Below are positions 45,394 to 59,542 of a stretch of DNA of 64,000 nucleotides, one piece after another. This DNA comes from Coprinus comatus. Taxonomy: Eukaryota; Basidiomycota; Agaricomycetes; Agaricales; Agaricaceae. How positions within the stretch are numbered: the stretch's first letter is position 1; every line of letters begins with the position of its first letter. A program made the position numbers and the translations under genes. The stretch spans positions 37,529 to 101,528 of the forward strand of contig JAWPGT010000079.1 of the NCBI GenBank assembly GCA_034638255.1, read 5' to 3'. Under the pieces are notes generated by a model that was given only the letters and a program-made list of their open reading frames with translations, did no database searches and had not been told where the DNA came from.

Positions 45394-46085
45394 AGGGGAT
45401 AACAGGAATGAAGAAAAAAACTAAACTCAAGACGAATCTGCCGAATGTGATCCTGTATTTATGAAAGGACAAACAGAAAGCTGGAATGAGTCGGATGGTT
45501 TGCGGGAAACACACTAGAATCCAGGCACGCTAAGTCGTGTGGTTTATGGAAAGGCCGGATTGGAGGGTATTATTACGACTTTACGCAAAATTTACGACAC
45601 TTGAAAAGGAGAAGAAAAATGATGAGGAACGGCAAGTTGTTTTGTCCGAGGTTACGAGGAAGGAAAGGCATTAGTACCTAGGATAGAGAGGAAAAGAACA
45701 ACAGGAAGGCGGATGAGTTTGATTGGACAACAACCGGACGATTCGATTCTATCGGTCACTGAATTTCCTGGTCGAACGGTCCGCTGACTAAACGTTTTGT
45801 TTATTAATAGCTGCGGAAGACGTAAGTATCATAATCGACAGCTTTAATGTCGTTGCCCCAGAAAAATATTCTTGTCGTTATTTTTATTCATGTCCTTGGC
45901 TATAAACTGTGCTAAGTTGTTCAACTATTTTCACTGACATAAAATACGATACATAACTTCTAATGCCAAGTTGGACGTTGATCTAGTGGAATGGGATTCA
46001 ATGAACATGAATATGAATCGAATAGGCAAGACACTTTGTGCCTCTGGCGGGGGTTTATGGGCATAGTATTAAAGAGACTCAGGTA
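45394..46085. other. Intergenic, promoter side of the Ser/Pro-rich gene
   Basis: No gene recognised. It contains the 5' flank of the gene ending at 45393 and the 3' flank of the ferredoxin gene. Confidence 0.4.
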
Positions 46086-46996
46086 TTAATGTTTTGTGGG
46101 TTTTTTGCCTAGTAATAAACAGTTTAGGACTTCATGTTTGTTCCTAGAGTTTCTCGACAACATACCGTCAACAAACATATTACGCGTTGCGGATGGCAGT
46201 GTCGCAGTAATCCCATCTAAATCTTTTGTGAGCTTGACTTGGCAGCCCAACCGACTGGTATCTGTAAGACCAAAAGCCATATCAAGCATGTCGTTTTCGT
46301 CATCGTCGGGTTCGGGTAATTGGTCATAGTATTCGGGAGTCAGAATAACATGACACGTTGAGCATGCTACAGAGCCTTCGCATGCTCCTGTATGATTGGA
46401 ATTGTATATTGTTGGTAGTGAATTGGGTAGGTGTATGTGTGAGGTAGACGTCCAGAGAGGATGGAATGCAGAGAGATACCATTTAGTAAATTGGCTCAAG
46501 GATTAGATTTATCGTACGCACCTTCGAGATCAATGTCATACTCGTGTGCTATAGCAAGTAGATCATCACCCTCATTCGCTTCTACAGTTTTTATTAGATT
46601 TCCCTTCGAGTCCTTGAAGTGTACTTTGATTCTGCGTCTAATTAATTAAAGTTCATAAACCTGGGTTTATACCACAAACCCTGATCCTGGAACTGGTCTA
46701 TCAATACCACCATGTTTCGCAACTGTGAGATTTAAAGTATTAGCATTCAGAAAACCAAAAATACATATAAAATTGGATGCACCAGGAGAAGAATGAAATG
46801 AACGATTCCAGTTCAGTTTTTCAGACCAACAGAGTCTGGGTTTTACAGCACGAGTATGTAGATAGTAAGCATGTGTGTTCAGAGTAAGAGGTAGCCGATA
46901 GTCATGGTGGCGTAGTGCAGTTAATAGACGTGCCCCCAAACATAGGAACGTCATGGTCGAGAACTGGTCGAGAATGTGTAAACTCGGGATTGACAT
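46086..46996 (-). CDS. YAH1: Mitochondrial [2Fe-2S] ferredoxin (adrenodoxin type)
   Basis: Electron carrier for Fe-S cluster assembly and heme A synthesis in the mitochondrial matrix. N-terminal presequence rich in Arg/Leu ending near [10 protein letters not shown]; start ATG 46996, or Met at 46954 ([11 protein letters not shown]), which makes a more typical presequence. The ferredoxin domain begins [20 protein letters not shown], then [17 protein letters not shown], the cluster loop [13 protein letters not shown] with the fourth Cys in SRLGCQVKL, and [15 protein letters not shown]. The last exon gives [15 protein letters not shown] and TAA at 46086. Introns are about 35-70 nt. Divergent from FunK1 copy 1 with about 245 bp between starts. 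Confidence 0.93.
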
Positions 46997-47241
46997 TGAC
47001 CCGTGACTTTTGTCACGTGATTCACAGAAATAGGGCGTCTAAAGATAGGTGTTGACAAATGTTTGAACTTTCAAAGAACACGACACTGTACCAGCCAGGC
47101 ATTCGACTACGGTACGTCATGTTCGGGGAAGCCTCACAACCAAATTTCTTGAATTAACCAGGAGCCCTCCGTAAAATCAGATCGACAGTATATACCAAAT
47201 TGAACAGGCGAGAATTATAGCCACTCTATACACACGGGAAT

Positions 47242-49608
47242 ATGAACGAAATCAGTGCCAGCTCGTTTCTTCAACTATTATGTGCCCAGAACCACGAATG
47301 CCACTATATTTTACCAGATGCCCAGCTGACCTCCATGGGTTTGCAATTTGGTTCTTCTGAAGAATTTGTAGACTCCATGAACGATCTCATCCGAGTCAAG
47401 ACTTCGCACAGCGGATCAGCTGGTATCTATAAAAAAAGACAGACTATTGATTCCGAAAGCTGATGTTTACATTGTCTAGCAATTGAGTTCCGCCATATGG
47501 AACACCAACGTCCTGGTTATCATCCAGCAGGGACTAAACTCAGACCATATATCGTGGCTTGTAAACCTGGTTGTCCTAATATTATTCCCTGGGCCGAAAT
47601 CGAATCTATATGTGAGGTTGCAACACAACCAGCAAAGGAAGACAAGCACTTCAAAAAGGCTGCCACACATTGCCATTCCCTGCTTCAAGCTCGCCCTGAC
47701 CTTACTTCTGTAGTAGGCCTATTTATCACAAATAAAGGCGCGTTATCCTTCATATGGTATGATGGGAGTGGTGGGCAGAAATCGGAAATTCTGGGAACTG
47801 AACATCCACTACGGGACAACCTCTTATACCATTACCTCTTACGATTGCGCGACGGACAGCCTAGCGCACGAAGCAGTATACAACGAAGCCTTTGGTCAGG
47901 AGGACAGCCAAAATTTGACATCCAAGCAAATGTTCAAGGAACGCAAATTACTCTGCAAGGATGCTCGTTACTCCCAATGAAAAACACTGGTAGCAGGCGT
48001 ACGTGCATTTTCAGATGCGAAAACGAAAACTCTCTACATCCAAATATACTGCCTATTCGAATAATCAAGGAACAATACACCAAAATTCCTCGTTCTTGTG
48101 AGTATGACATCTTGGAAAAAATCCGTGAGGGAAAGTGTTTCCCTGGAGTTACTGTCCCTGTTTTCATGGAGGAATTGGATGTGCTAGGACATCTTACGAG
48201 GGTTAGGATTGGATTTGAACACTATGGAATAGGATTTATGGATATTAAGAGGCCAATCGATGTTCTTATGGCAGTATATGACGTCTTGGAAAGTAAGTGA
48301 TATATATTCATAAATGATTTGCATGCAATAATACAACACTTGAATCTCAGTTACTCGGACTCTTTATGGAGAAAGAAATATTCTTCACCGCGACATCAGC
48401 CCAGGAAACATTGTGATTCTTCCACGAAATCATTCGTATCGAAATATTGATGAAAGATTGCATATGTGCTTCTCCAAGTACCTAATGGGCGAAAGGTGTG
48501 CAAACAAACATATTTTCAACTGCAGCGTTTGGTTAACAACACGTAGCGAGGATCGATATGCAACACAAACAATGTTGATTGATTTCGAACTAGCGGTAAC
48601 TGTCGACGACACAGAAGAACGGCGTGCTCGAGCGGTAATATCATTGTTCCTCTCACTTAATCCGTAAAATCTGAGTTTTTATTTAGGGAACACCGATATT
48701 CACTGCACGGGCTGTCGAGCGCGGTGAACCAGTACCTTTACCCACTGAGGACGAGAGATACACAGTCATGTTCCCATATCCGCGGAGTCTTCATAAAGAT
48801 ACTCAACAGAAATATGGGGAGATGTTCCCCGATCGTTTGGTGGAGTTTGGTAATGAAGATAAAGCAAATTCTATTATTTTGAACACTCCTGGTAACTTTC
48901 GGGATGGTACACCTTGGCATCATACCCTTCGTCATGATGCAGAATCATGTTTTTGGGTGTTATTGTGGTGGCTGATGCTCGCAGATCCTGTTACTGCAAA
49001 AAATGCCATCAAAATACCTTTGTCGATTTGGAGCGATGTTAATGATACCAACCGGGAAGAGAGTAGAAGAATTAACCTCCTTCGTATAAGCCTCAGCTCT
49101 CAGCTAGTCCACTCTGATTACCTTGGATTACTTCCCTTACTACAGGACACGGCATGGCACATGCGTTTTGACCACCATTGGATTAAAGAGGATGATATTC
49201 TAAAGAAAGAAACCTGTGTTCATGAGGCCTTTCAGCGTCTGATCCTAAATTTTATTTCAACCAATCGTAATGCGAAATTTATGAAACTTGAAAAGAAACC
49301 TCAAAACCGCAAAGTCAAAGAACCGATGGTCCTACCCTACATCAAAGTCTTTCAGGCAGGAGTTGATACCTCGAGCTCACTTTCACGACGAAGTTGAAAC
49401 GACACTCCCGTCGTATCGGAATATGGTAATGTAAGTGCTGCTTGGTCTTGATCTACCTAATAAGAGAGCTCAAGTCTGATTAGCAGCATCAACTAGAGAT
49501 CAATTGTCAATGCAATCGGCACACTTCGAAAAAGGTAGACGACGCCTAAACAAGAGGGCTGGATTGCAAGCCGAGGGGCTGAAAATCAATATAGACAGGC
49601 TACAATAA
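47242..49608 (+). CDS. FunK1-like fungal protein kinase, copy 1, C-terminal frameshift
   Basis: Basidiomycete-expanded FunK1 kinase. Exon 1 47242-47422, exon 2 from 47480 (AIEFRHMEHQRPGYHPAG). Catalytic loop NILHRDISPGNIVILP (HRD at 48386-48394, Asn four residues later), metal-binding motif MLIDFELA (DFE in place of DFG), then GTPIFTARAVERGEPVPLP and DAESCFWVLLWWLMLADPVT. The frame stops at 49395-49397 (SLSRRS). Aligned with copy 2, one base is missing near 49390-49415, so the homologous basic tail exon that would end at 49608 is out of frame. Most of the kinase domain is intact, so the product may lack only the tail. Confidence 0.85.
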
Positions 49609-50516
49609 TAATGTTTGCAGATTTGCACTGTAACCTACTTAACATTGCAATCTCATTATTAAAACTAACATCAATATTCAATTTCAACATACGTAGTGAT
49701 ATGCTAAGCGAAGCGTTATGGTTTTCTCAACATGAGTATGTTTCTAGATCCTTAGTATTTGCCTTTCAATGGTGGAAATAACCCCGGGATGACTCTAATC
49801 ATCTTCAATTATTTGCTATATAGCTATACCCCAGATCTAGAAACTTCTTACTGGCAACTGCAGTTTAAGTATATGATCTAGACTACCGCTACTATGCTCA
49901 AATGTTCCTAATTGAACTTAGACACATTATGATTATTATTGATAATTGTAAATTAGTGCTGGTATACGATTAAATATACAATGCATATGTGGTGCGTTAT
50001 TATCTCTTCTGGTTAACATATGGGCTTTGGGTTGTTTGGCAGGAAGGATTCCCTCTGTGTCCGATCATAGACTATTTCATGGTCAAATTTTTCTTTTTGC
50101 TTTCCCTCAGTCGTTACTACTGTGTCTAACGTCGGGGGTGAGATTCTAACATGACCGTTATACATCTTTATCTGCCATTCTCGAGTACTTGTATTGAATA
50201 CACGAGTCGTTACTATAGCGTCTAGCGTCTGAGTACATAAGTTTTTATTATTGTAGAATTGTGTAGATAGACAGGATTAGGGTCAATATAAAGAATGCAT
50301 ATTCGAGTGATCCAAGGGCTTATGATATTGAAATCATAAGCAGAACAGGATTGTGCTCAAAATAGGCTCAAAAGAAGCATTAACTTGAGCGCTTGAGGGT
50401 GTCCTGAGGTTGCATACACGTGACACATCATCCATAAGGTTGCATTTACAGCAAATAACACCACGCTCTTACCGAACAACTTGACACCGGAATCTTTATC
50501 GATAGCTGCGCGAAAT
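49609..50516. other. Intergenic between FunK1 copies 1 and 2
   Basis: No gene recognised. Promoter side of copy 2. Confidence 0.4.
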
Positions 50517-52877
50517 ATGCATGAAATCAGTGCCAGTTCGTTTCTTCAGCTCTTATGCCACCCAAATCACGACCACTACGATTCTATACCACCAGAAGTT
50601 CAATTTGCTTCCAAGGACTTGCGATTTGGGTCTTCCAGAGACTTTGTAGACTCCGTGAACTGTTTCATCAAGACTTTATGCAATGGATCAACTGGTATTA
50701 AAAATTCTCACTGTTTTTTTCTGAAAACTGAAGTCGATATTTGTCTAGAAATTCAGTTTCGCGACGTGAAAACCCAACGTCCTGGTTATCATCCAGCAGG
50801 GACTAAGCGCAGACCATACATCGTGGCTTGTAAACCTGGTTGTCCTAATATTATTTCCTGGGCCGAAATCGAATCTATATGTGAAGTTGCAACACAACCA
50901 GCGAAGGAAGACAAGCACTTCAAAAAAGCTGCCACACATTGCCATTCCCTGCTTCAAGCTCGCCCTGATCTCACTTCCGTGGTAGGCCTATTTATCACGA
51001 ATAAAGGCGGATTATCCTTCATATGGTATGATGGGAGTGGTGGGCAGAAATCGGAGATTCTGGGAACTGAACATCCGCTACGGGACAACCTCTTATACCA
51101 TTACCTCCTACGATTGCGCGACGGACAGCCTAGCGCACGAAGCAGTATACAGCGGAGCCTTGTGTCCGGAGGACAGCCAAAATTTGACATCCAAGTAAAT
51201 GTTCACGGAACGCAAATTACTCTGCAAGGATGCTCGCTACTCCCCATGAAAGATACTGGTAGCAGGCGTACGTGCATTTTCAGATGCGAAAACGAAAACT
51301 CTCTACATCCAAATATACGGCCTATTCGAATAATCAAGGAACAATACTGCAAATTTTCTCGTTCTTCTGAGTACGACATCTTGGAAAAAATCCATGAGGG
51401 AAAGTGTTTCCCAGGAGTTACTGTCCCTGTTTTCATGGAGGGACTGGATGTGTTAGGACATCGTACGAGGGTTCGGATTGGGTTTGAGCATTACGGAACA
51501 GGATTTATGGATATTAAGAGACCAGTCGATGTTCTTATGACTATATATGACATATTGGAAAGTAAGTAACATTTATGGGTGACTCGCAGACAGTAATATA
51601 ACGCTTGCATTACAGTTACTCGGACTCTATAGAGAGAAAGAAATGTTCTTCACCGCGACATCAGCCCAGGAAATATTGTGATTCTTCCATGTAATCATTC
51701 GTATCGAAATATTGATGAAAGATTGCATATGTGCTTCTCCGAGTATCTAATGGGTGAAAGGTATGCAAACAAACTTATATTTTTAACTGCAACGTTGTTT
51801 AACAACATGTAGCGAGGATCGATACGCGACGCGAACTATGCTGATCGACTTTGAACTAGCGGTAACTGTAGACGACATAGAAGAGCGGCGTGCACGAGCG
51901 GTAATACCCCTGCTTATGCTTCTCATTTACTCCGTTCTAAATCTGAGTTCTTATCCAGGGAACACCAATGTTCACTGCACGGGCTGTCGAGCACGGTGAA
52001 CCGGTACCTTTACCCTCAAGGAAAGATAGAAACAAGATCTTATTCCTATATCCGCCTGGTCTTCATGAACATTTTCAACAGAAATACAGAGAAATCTTCT
52101 CTGATCGTCTGGTGGAATTTGGTAACGACGAGACAAAGAAGACGTCATTATTTTGAATACTCCTGATAATTTTCGCGATGCTACCCCCTGGTACCATACA
52201 ATTCGCCATGATGCAGAATCTTGTTTTTGGGTGTTATTATGGTGGCTTATGCTCGCGGATCCTGTTACAGCAAAAAATGATGTCAAAATACCTTTGTCGA
52301 TTTGGAGCGATGTTAATGATACCAACCGGGAAGAGAATGGAAGAGTTGAGCTTCTTTGCACAAGCCTCAGCTCACGGATAGTTCACCCTGACTACCTTGG
52401 ACTACTTCCTTTACTGCAGGAGATGGCATGGCACATACGCTTTGATCACCATTGGATTAAAGCGGATGACATCCTAACAAAAGAAACTTGTGTTCATGAG
52501 GCCTTTCAGCGTTTGATCCTAAATTTTATTTCAGCAAATCGTAACGCGGAACTTATGAAACTTGAAAAGAAACCTCAAAACCGCAAAGTCAAAGAATTAA
52601 CGTTCCTACCTAACATTGTCGTTCAGGAAAGAGTGGATACCTCAAGCTCACATTCACAAAGAGATTTAAAACGACACTCTCCCGTCACATCGGAATATGG
52701 TAATGTAAGTACCTTTGGTTTTGATGTACCTTAAAGCCATAATAGTCTGATTAACAGGATCACCCAGATCGATTGTCAATTCAATCGGCACACGTCGAAA
52801 AGGATAACCAACGCCACAACAAGAGGGCTAGGTTGCAAGCTGCGGGACCAGAAACCAGCATAGATAAACTACAATAA
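50517..52877 (+). CDS. FunK1-like fungal protein kinase, copy 2, frameshift in C-lobe
   Basis: Closest relative of copy 1, with long identical stretches. ATG 50517 (MHEISASSFLQLL); the open frame begins upstream at a non-ATG codon. The first intron (50695-50748, 54 nt) has no stop and is a multiple of three, so it reads through if retained. It has LHRDISPGNIVILP, LIDFELAVTVDD and GTPMFTARAVEHGEPVPLP. Near 52128-52140 two extra bases (or one missing) put LNTPDNFRDATPWYHTI in another frame. The intact tail exon gives SIQSAHVEKDNQRHNKRARL and ends TAA 52875-52877. In the family this shift would truncate the C-lobe. Confidence 0.83.
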
Positions 52878-53063
52878 TTGTTCGCTGGTCATCGCTCAAT
52901 GCTCACAGGCTCGTACTGGGATTTACTACATCGCCAATATCATCATTAAACGACATAGTGTTGTCGTGGTGTCAACGTCTCAATTTCAACGTATGTCTTA
53001 GTAATAATATTTGTTAAAATGGTTTGGTTCTGTCAATAATGGACCCTGGGTGACAGATGGGTA

Positions 53064-55664
53064 ATGATTAAAGGGGGCCAACAGCAAAGTACTGTGACCC
53101 CTGCCAAAGGGTTGGTGAACCGAATTGTACAACATGATTCCGACCACCTCATGTCGTTTATCGATAACGGAAAACCCCGTGGTATTATAGGGTATGGGGT
53201 AAGTGCCACTGCATTACTCACCATCGTTCCGATGACTACAACACCCCCTCAGATCGACCACAATCCTCTTCAGTCCTCCCCGGTCACTCATCTGGACCGG
53301 ATGTGTTCGCCACGTCTACGCCATGAACTTGAAACAACACTATCAGATACCTTGTCTGTGATAACTTCCAAAGAATATATTGCGAAAATACAAGGAGTCA
53401 AAGAAACCCTCAGTAACAAAATCAAACGGCATATAGAGGACATCCAATTTGATTCTGCGAAAGACTTCGTTGATTCCATCAATTCTTTTTTAAAAACCAT
53501 GGGATATACATGTATGTGGATGCGAATTCTTTTCTCATAATTACCTAAGTCTCCTATTCTCAGCAATCGAGTTTCGCGAGAAAGAGCATACCGCGCCGCT
53601 ACACCACCCAACAGGAACTAAATCAAGGCCTGACATCATCGCCTGTGCATCCAGTTACGTATCAAAGGAGGGTCTGGCCTGGGCCAATATCGAATTTGTG
53701 GTCGAATACGAATCTGCAGGAACACCCTTAAACGATCGTATTCTGCAGGCTGCGTCGTACTGTTGCTACTTGTATCAAGCACGTCCTGACCTGAAATCGG
53801 TTATGGCCCTCTTAATCAATAAAGACGGTACTTTGTGCTTTCTATTACACGATGCCAATGGCGGAAAAAGAACAGGCATTCTGACGAAGAAAGGCCCTAA
53901 TCATTTCCCCAACCTTGTCCTCTACAATGTGATCCTTCGGCTCGCGGACGGGCAAAGAGCAGCGCGGAACGAAAGCATATCCAAGTCATGCAATTTGAAT
54001 GATGGGAAGGAACCCGTGCAGTATGACATCACCGCAATGGTCAATGAAATGCCACTAAAATTCAAGGGTTACTCCTTATTACCCATCAAAGGATATGGAG
54101 GCCGGCGTACTCGGGTATTTGGTTGCGTAGACCTGGACAACCCTACGTGTACTAGTACAGGAAGGCATGTGCGCATAATTAAAGAACAGTACTGCTCAAC
54201 GAAACGTCGCTTCTCCGAGTCCGACATTCTGAGTATCATACACCATGGGAATAATTTCCCTGGAGTTGCTATTTCCGTGTTCACGGAGGAGCTGGACTTC
54301 TTAGGGGATCGTAGGAGAATTCGGACTGGTTTTGAAGATTATGGGACGGATTTTATGGATATCACGAGGCCAATTGACGTTCTGATCACAATGTACGATA
54401 TATTGGAAGGTAAGTAGTGTATCTATGACTATGGATGATGTGTCCGAATCTTTCTCAGTGACTCGGTCACTATATACACTTCGACAGGTTCTACATCGTG
54501 ATATCAGCCCAGGAAATGTTGTTCTTCTCCCAAGAGTACGGCAAAATATCAACAGAAACCTACCGATGTGCTTCTCACAATACCTGATGGGCGAAAGGTA
54601 TGGATAAGGAAGTCCTTGGAGGCATATTATTTTGCTGAAACAGATTCAGTGTTGATCAATTTGCAACTCAGGTAGTGTTGATCGACTTTGAAATAGCAGT
54701 TGCTCTTGATCATAAGCTCACGGAGCAGCGGCTGGAGCGAACGGTAATGATATCTCATTTGTGATTTGTGGGTTGATTGGATCTAACATAAAGTTGTCAG
54801 GGAACTCCGATATTCATTGCCCGGGCTGTCGAACGTGGTGAACCTGTACCTTTGCCCTCAAAGAGAGACAGAAGTGATATCTTGTACTCATATCCGCCGA
54901 GTCTTCATGAAGACATTCAACAGAAATACGAGGAAATGTTTCCCGATCGTCTGGTGGAATTTGGCAATGAGGACAAAGCAGATGCCATTATTCCGAACAG
55001 CCCTGGTGACGTTCGGGATGCTACCCCCTGGTACCATACAATTCGCCATGATGCAGAATCTTGTTTTTGGATGTTGTTGTGGTGGCTTATGCTCGCAGAT
55101 CCTGTTACCACAAAAAACGCTGTCAAAATTCCTCGAAGATTTGGGACCGCGTTAATAATACCGACCGGGAAGAGAATGGAAGAATTGAGCTCCTTGACAA
55201 ACGCCTGAACTCACAGATAGTTCACCCTGACTACCTTGGACTACTTCCTTTACTGCAGGACATGGCAATATACATATGTCATGACCACCATTGGATTAAA
55301 GAGGATGACATTCTAAAAAAGGAAACTTGTGTTCACGAAGCCTTTCAGCGTCTAATCCTAAATTTCATTTCAGCAAATCGTAATGCGAAATTCATGAAAC
55401 TTGAAAAGAGATTCGAGAATCGTGATGTGGCGAGGGATGTATCCACAGCACCAGCAAGTACGACCGTAGTCACTAGTCTTAACGTGCCAGCTGGTTCTCG
55501 CAAGACATCAAAACGCAATTCTCCTCTTACATCGGAACATGTTAGTGTAAGTATTTCATAACAAATTCTGAGCCAGTCTTGATTAATTGATTGATAATGT
55601 GTTTTGTCTGCAGGATCATACATCAGAGGATGGAAGGCGGACAAAGAAGACTAGGACGGGGTAG
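53064..55664 (+). CDS. FunK1-like fungal protein kinase, copy 3, frameshift in C-lobe
   Basis: More diverged member with an N-terminal extension (ATG 53064; then DRMCSPRLRHELETTLSDTL and DFVDSINSFLKTMG) absent from copies 1 and 2. Kinase motifs VLHRDISPGNVVLLP, LIDFEIAVALDHKL and GTPIFIARAVERGEPVPLP. A one-base deletion near 55130 (in the IPLSIWSD-equivalent stretch, here IP-SKIWDRVNNTDREENG) shifts frame; downstream DYLGLLPLLQDMAIYICHDH and ETCVHEAFQRLILNFISANR are intact. The tail exon after an intron ends DGRRTKKTRTG with TAG 55662-55664, matching the basic tail of copy 2 in character. Confidence 0.83.
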
Positions 55665-56077
55665 TAAGTAGCGAAGAAGTCAAACATCAATGTATTAGTA
55701 TCCCCAGAATTCCTCTTTTGCGCTGGATGCATTCTTATCTGATTTTTGAGTGTACGGTAGCCAGTCGTTAAAGTGACATCTGTTCTATTATCTTTAAAAC
55801 GGAATGTAGACCGTTCTGTGTTTTGTCTGACATGAATTATGAGGGGAGTAGCAGATGTTCGGGTGTCTGGAATTTTAGGAACAGAACATTTTTTGTCTAC
55901 CATTAGGAAAAGTGCTAATTCTTTTGCTGCTTCTTTGAGTAGAAGCGACACCTTTCAAATATTTTCTTGGAGAACCGTTTAAAGGGTTGAAGAAGGTAAA
56001 AAAAAAAAGAACAGATTTTAAATCAGAACTTTCAGTACCAAGGTGGAAAAAATTGATTTTTTGGGAAAAGATTTATC
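55665..56077. other. Intergenic, FunK1 copy 3 to tRNA
   Basis: No gene recognised; contains a poly-A run near 56000. Confidence 0.4.
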
Positions 56078-56159
56078 TGCCCCAATGAGGCTCGAACTCA
56101 TGACCTTCCGATGGCTATAAATAACAGTCGGACGCTGTAACCAACTCAGCCATGGGGCA
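56078..56159 (-). tRNA. tRNA-Asn (GTT) with 9-nt intron
   Basis: Acceptor arms TGCCCCA and TGGGGCA pair perfectly. D-loop GGCTGAGTTGGTTACAGC, anticodon stem TCCGA/TCGGA with loop CTGTTAA (anticodon GTT), and T arm ATGAG-TTCGAGC-CTCAT. Nine extra bases (TTTATAGCC) sit one base 3' of the anticodon, the standard place for a nuclear tRNA intron. Length is 82 = 73 + 9. Confidence 0.95.
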
Positions 56160-56417
56160 TATATGTTAGTGTGTTGGCATGCATAAGCCTCGAGTTTCCC
56201 GCTAACACAGCACATACACAGGAAATGTAGGGTAGTACACTGTATGTGGCGGTGCTTGCTGTGCCGCAAACACACGCTTGATACGAGCACTGGTCACACA
56301 ACGTAAGTGCATAGATGTTGGAAGAGAGCCCTGAGTTGTTTTTATTTAGTTCGCTTCCTTTCGTTCTTCATCCTTTCCTTTCAACTTCCCCTTTCCCTTG
56401 CACACGTATATACCAGA

Positions 56418-58142
<1,725 letters not shown>

Positions 58143-58276
58143 TTACGTAATATTCCACACTGGACGTTTTGTGGGGAAAAACACCCCTTTCTCGCTTGCT
58201 TACTTACTACTACATACACATTTCCACACTTCTACAGCACTCTCTCTCTTGCTTTTATCTATTTGAAATAATCACA

Positions 58277-59487
58277 ATGCTTTACTCTGCTTCTCGTTCA
58301 CTATTTCTACGAACTGCAACTACCACCACGACCAGACGTTCATTAACCACGAACAATATGGTCAATATTGTTGAAGTAGGACCTCGAGATGGATTACAGA
58401 ACGAAAAAGGAAGTGTGATACCAGTTGATCTCAAAGTGGAACTTGTGAATCGACTTGTGGATGCTGGTGTTATGAATGTTGAAGCTGGTAGTTTTGTTAG
58501 TCAGAAATGGGTTCCTCAGGTTCGTCATATTTCCAAGATCCGAAAATATGTTTTAAAAAAAAAGAATGTGTAGATGGCAGGAACGGATAAAGTTCTTCAA
58601 GGAATCCGACATAAACGGAATGTTCATTATCCAGTATTGGTTCCTAATGCTAGAGGTTTATCTGACCTTGTCAAATTATTGGAACAAGAAAAAGGAAGAG
58701 AAATACCACTTACGGATGAAATTAGTATTTTCACAGCGGCAACTGATGAATTTACAAAAGCAAATTTGAACAGTACAATTTCGGAATCGTTAACTTCATT
58801 ATCTGGAGTAACTTCAACAGCTCTTAAACACAATTTACGAGTGAGAGGATATATAAGTGTTGTTTTGTATTGTCCATATACTGGAAAGGTTGATTATAAA
58901 AGAGTAAGAGAAATTGCAAAGGAACTTTGGGAAATGGGTTGTTATGAAGTTAGTTTGGGTGATACTGTGGGTAGAGCGAGTCCGTTTGAGGTTAGAGAGT
59001 TGATTGAAGAGGTTAAGAAGGATGTTCCCGTTGATAAGTTGGCTGTGAGTTTGTTTCTTCTATTAATATTCGTTTATTCTGACTATTATTTTATAGGGAC
59101 ATGTGAGTAGAAGTTAATCAACATCTACATGTGCTTATGCTTCACTTTTAGTTCCACGATACATATGGCACAGCAGTAGCCAATGTCATTACCGCTCTTG
59201 AATCCGGTATTCGCACCATTGATTCTTCCGTTGGAGGTCTTGGTGGATGTCCCTACTCCCCAGGTGCTACAGGCAATGTCGCCACCGAAGACGTCCTCTA
59301 TGCTCTCCAGAACTCGCCATACAAGGTCGCTGGTACATATAACGGACAAATTAACTTGGAAGAAATTAGTAATATTGGTTGGTGGATTAGCGAAAAGCTC
59401 GGTCGTGACAGCGTCAGTAGAGCAGGACGTGCTATTAGAGCGAGGCAGAGGCAGGAAGAGAAGCAGCAGGCAAAGAGCAAGCTGTAG
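58277..59487 (+). CDS. Hydroxymethylglutaryl-CoA lyase, with a 6-nt microexon
   Basis: Cleaves HMG-CoA to acetyl-CoA and acetoacetate in the mitochondrion, the last step of leucine breakdown. Presequence MLYSASRSLFLRTATTTTTR; domain motifs VEVGPRDGLQNEK, VEAGSFVSQKWVPQ, NVHYPVLVPNARGL, RGYISVVLYCPYTGKVDY, CYEVSLGDTVGRASP, GHFHDTYGTAVANV (metal-binding His pair), and SSVGGLGGCPYSPGATGN with the active-site Cys. Exons 58277-58519, 58574-59044, a 6-nt exon GGACAT (59097-59102) and 59152-59487. The microexon encodes the Gly-His before FHDTYG. Convergent with the CCC1-like gene; only 55 bp separate the stops. Confidence 0.95.
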
Positions 59488-59542
59488 AATTAACCAATCA
59501 TATTTCCTACTGTACATAATATGTGACAGAAAACCACATGAA

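Noticed and set aside
50695..50748. Extra 18 residues in FunK1 copy 2
   Set aside because: It is a 54-nt intron without a stop (GTATTAAA...GTCTAG) at the position of a true intron in copies 1 and 3, not extra coding sequence.
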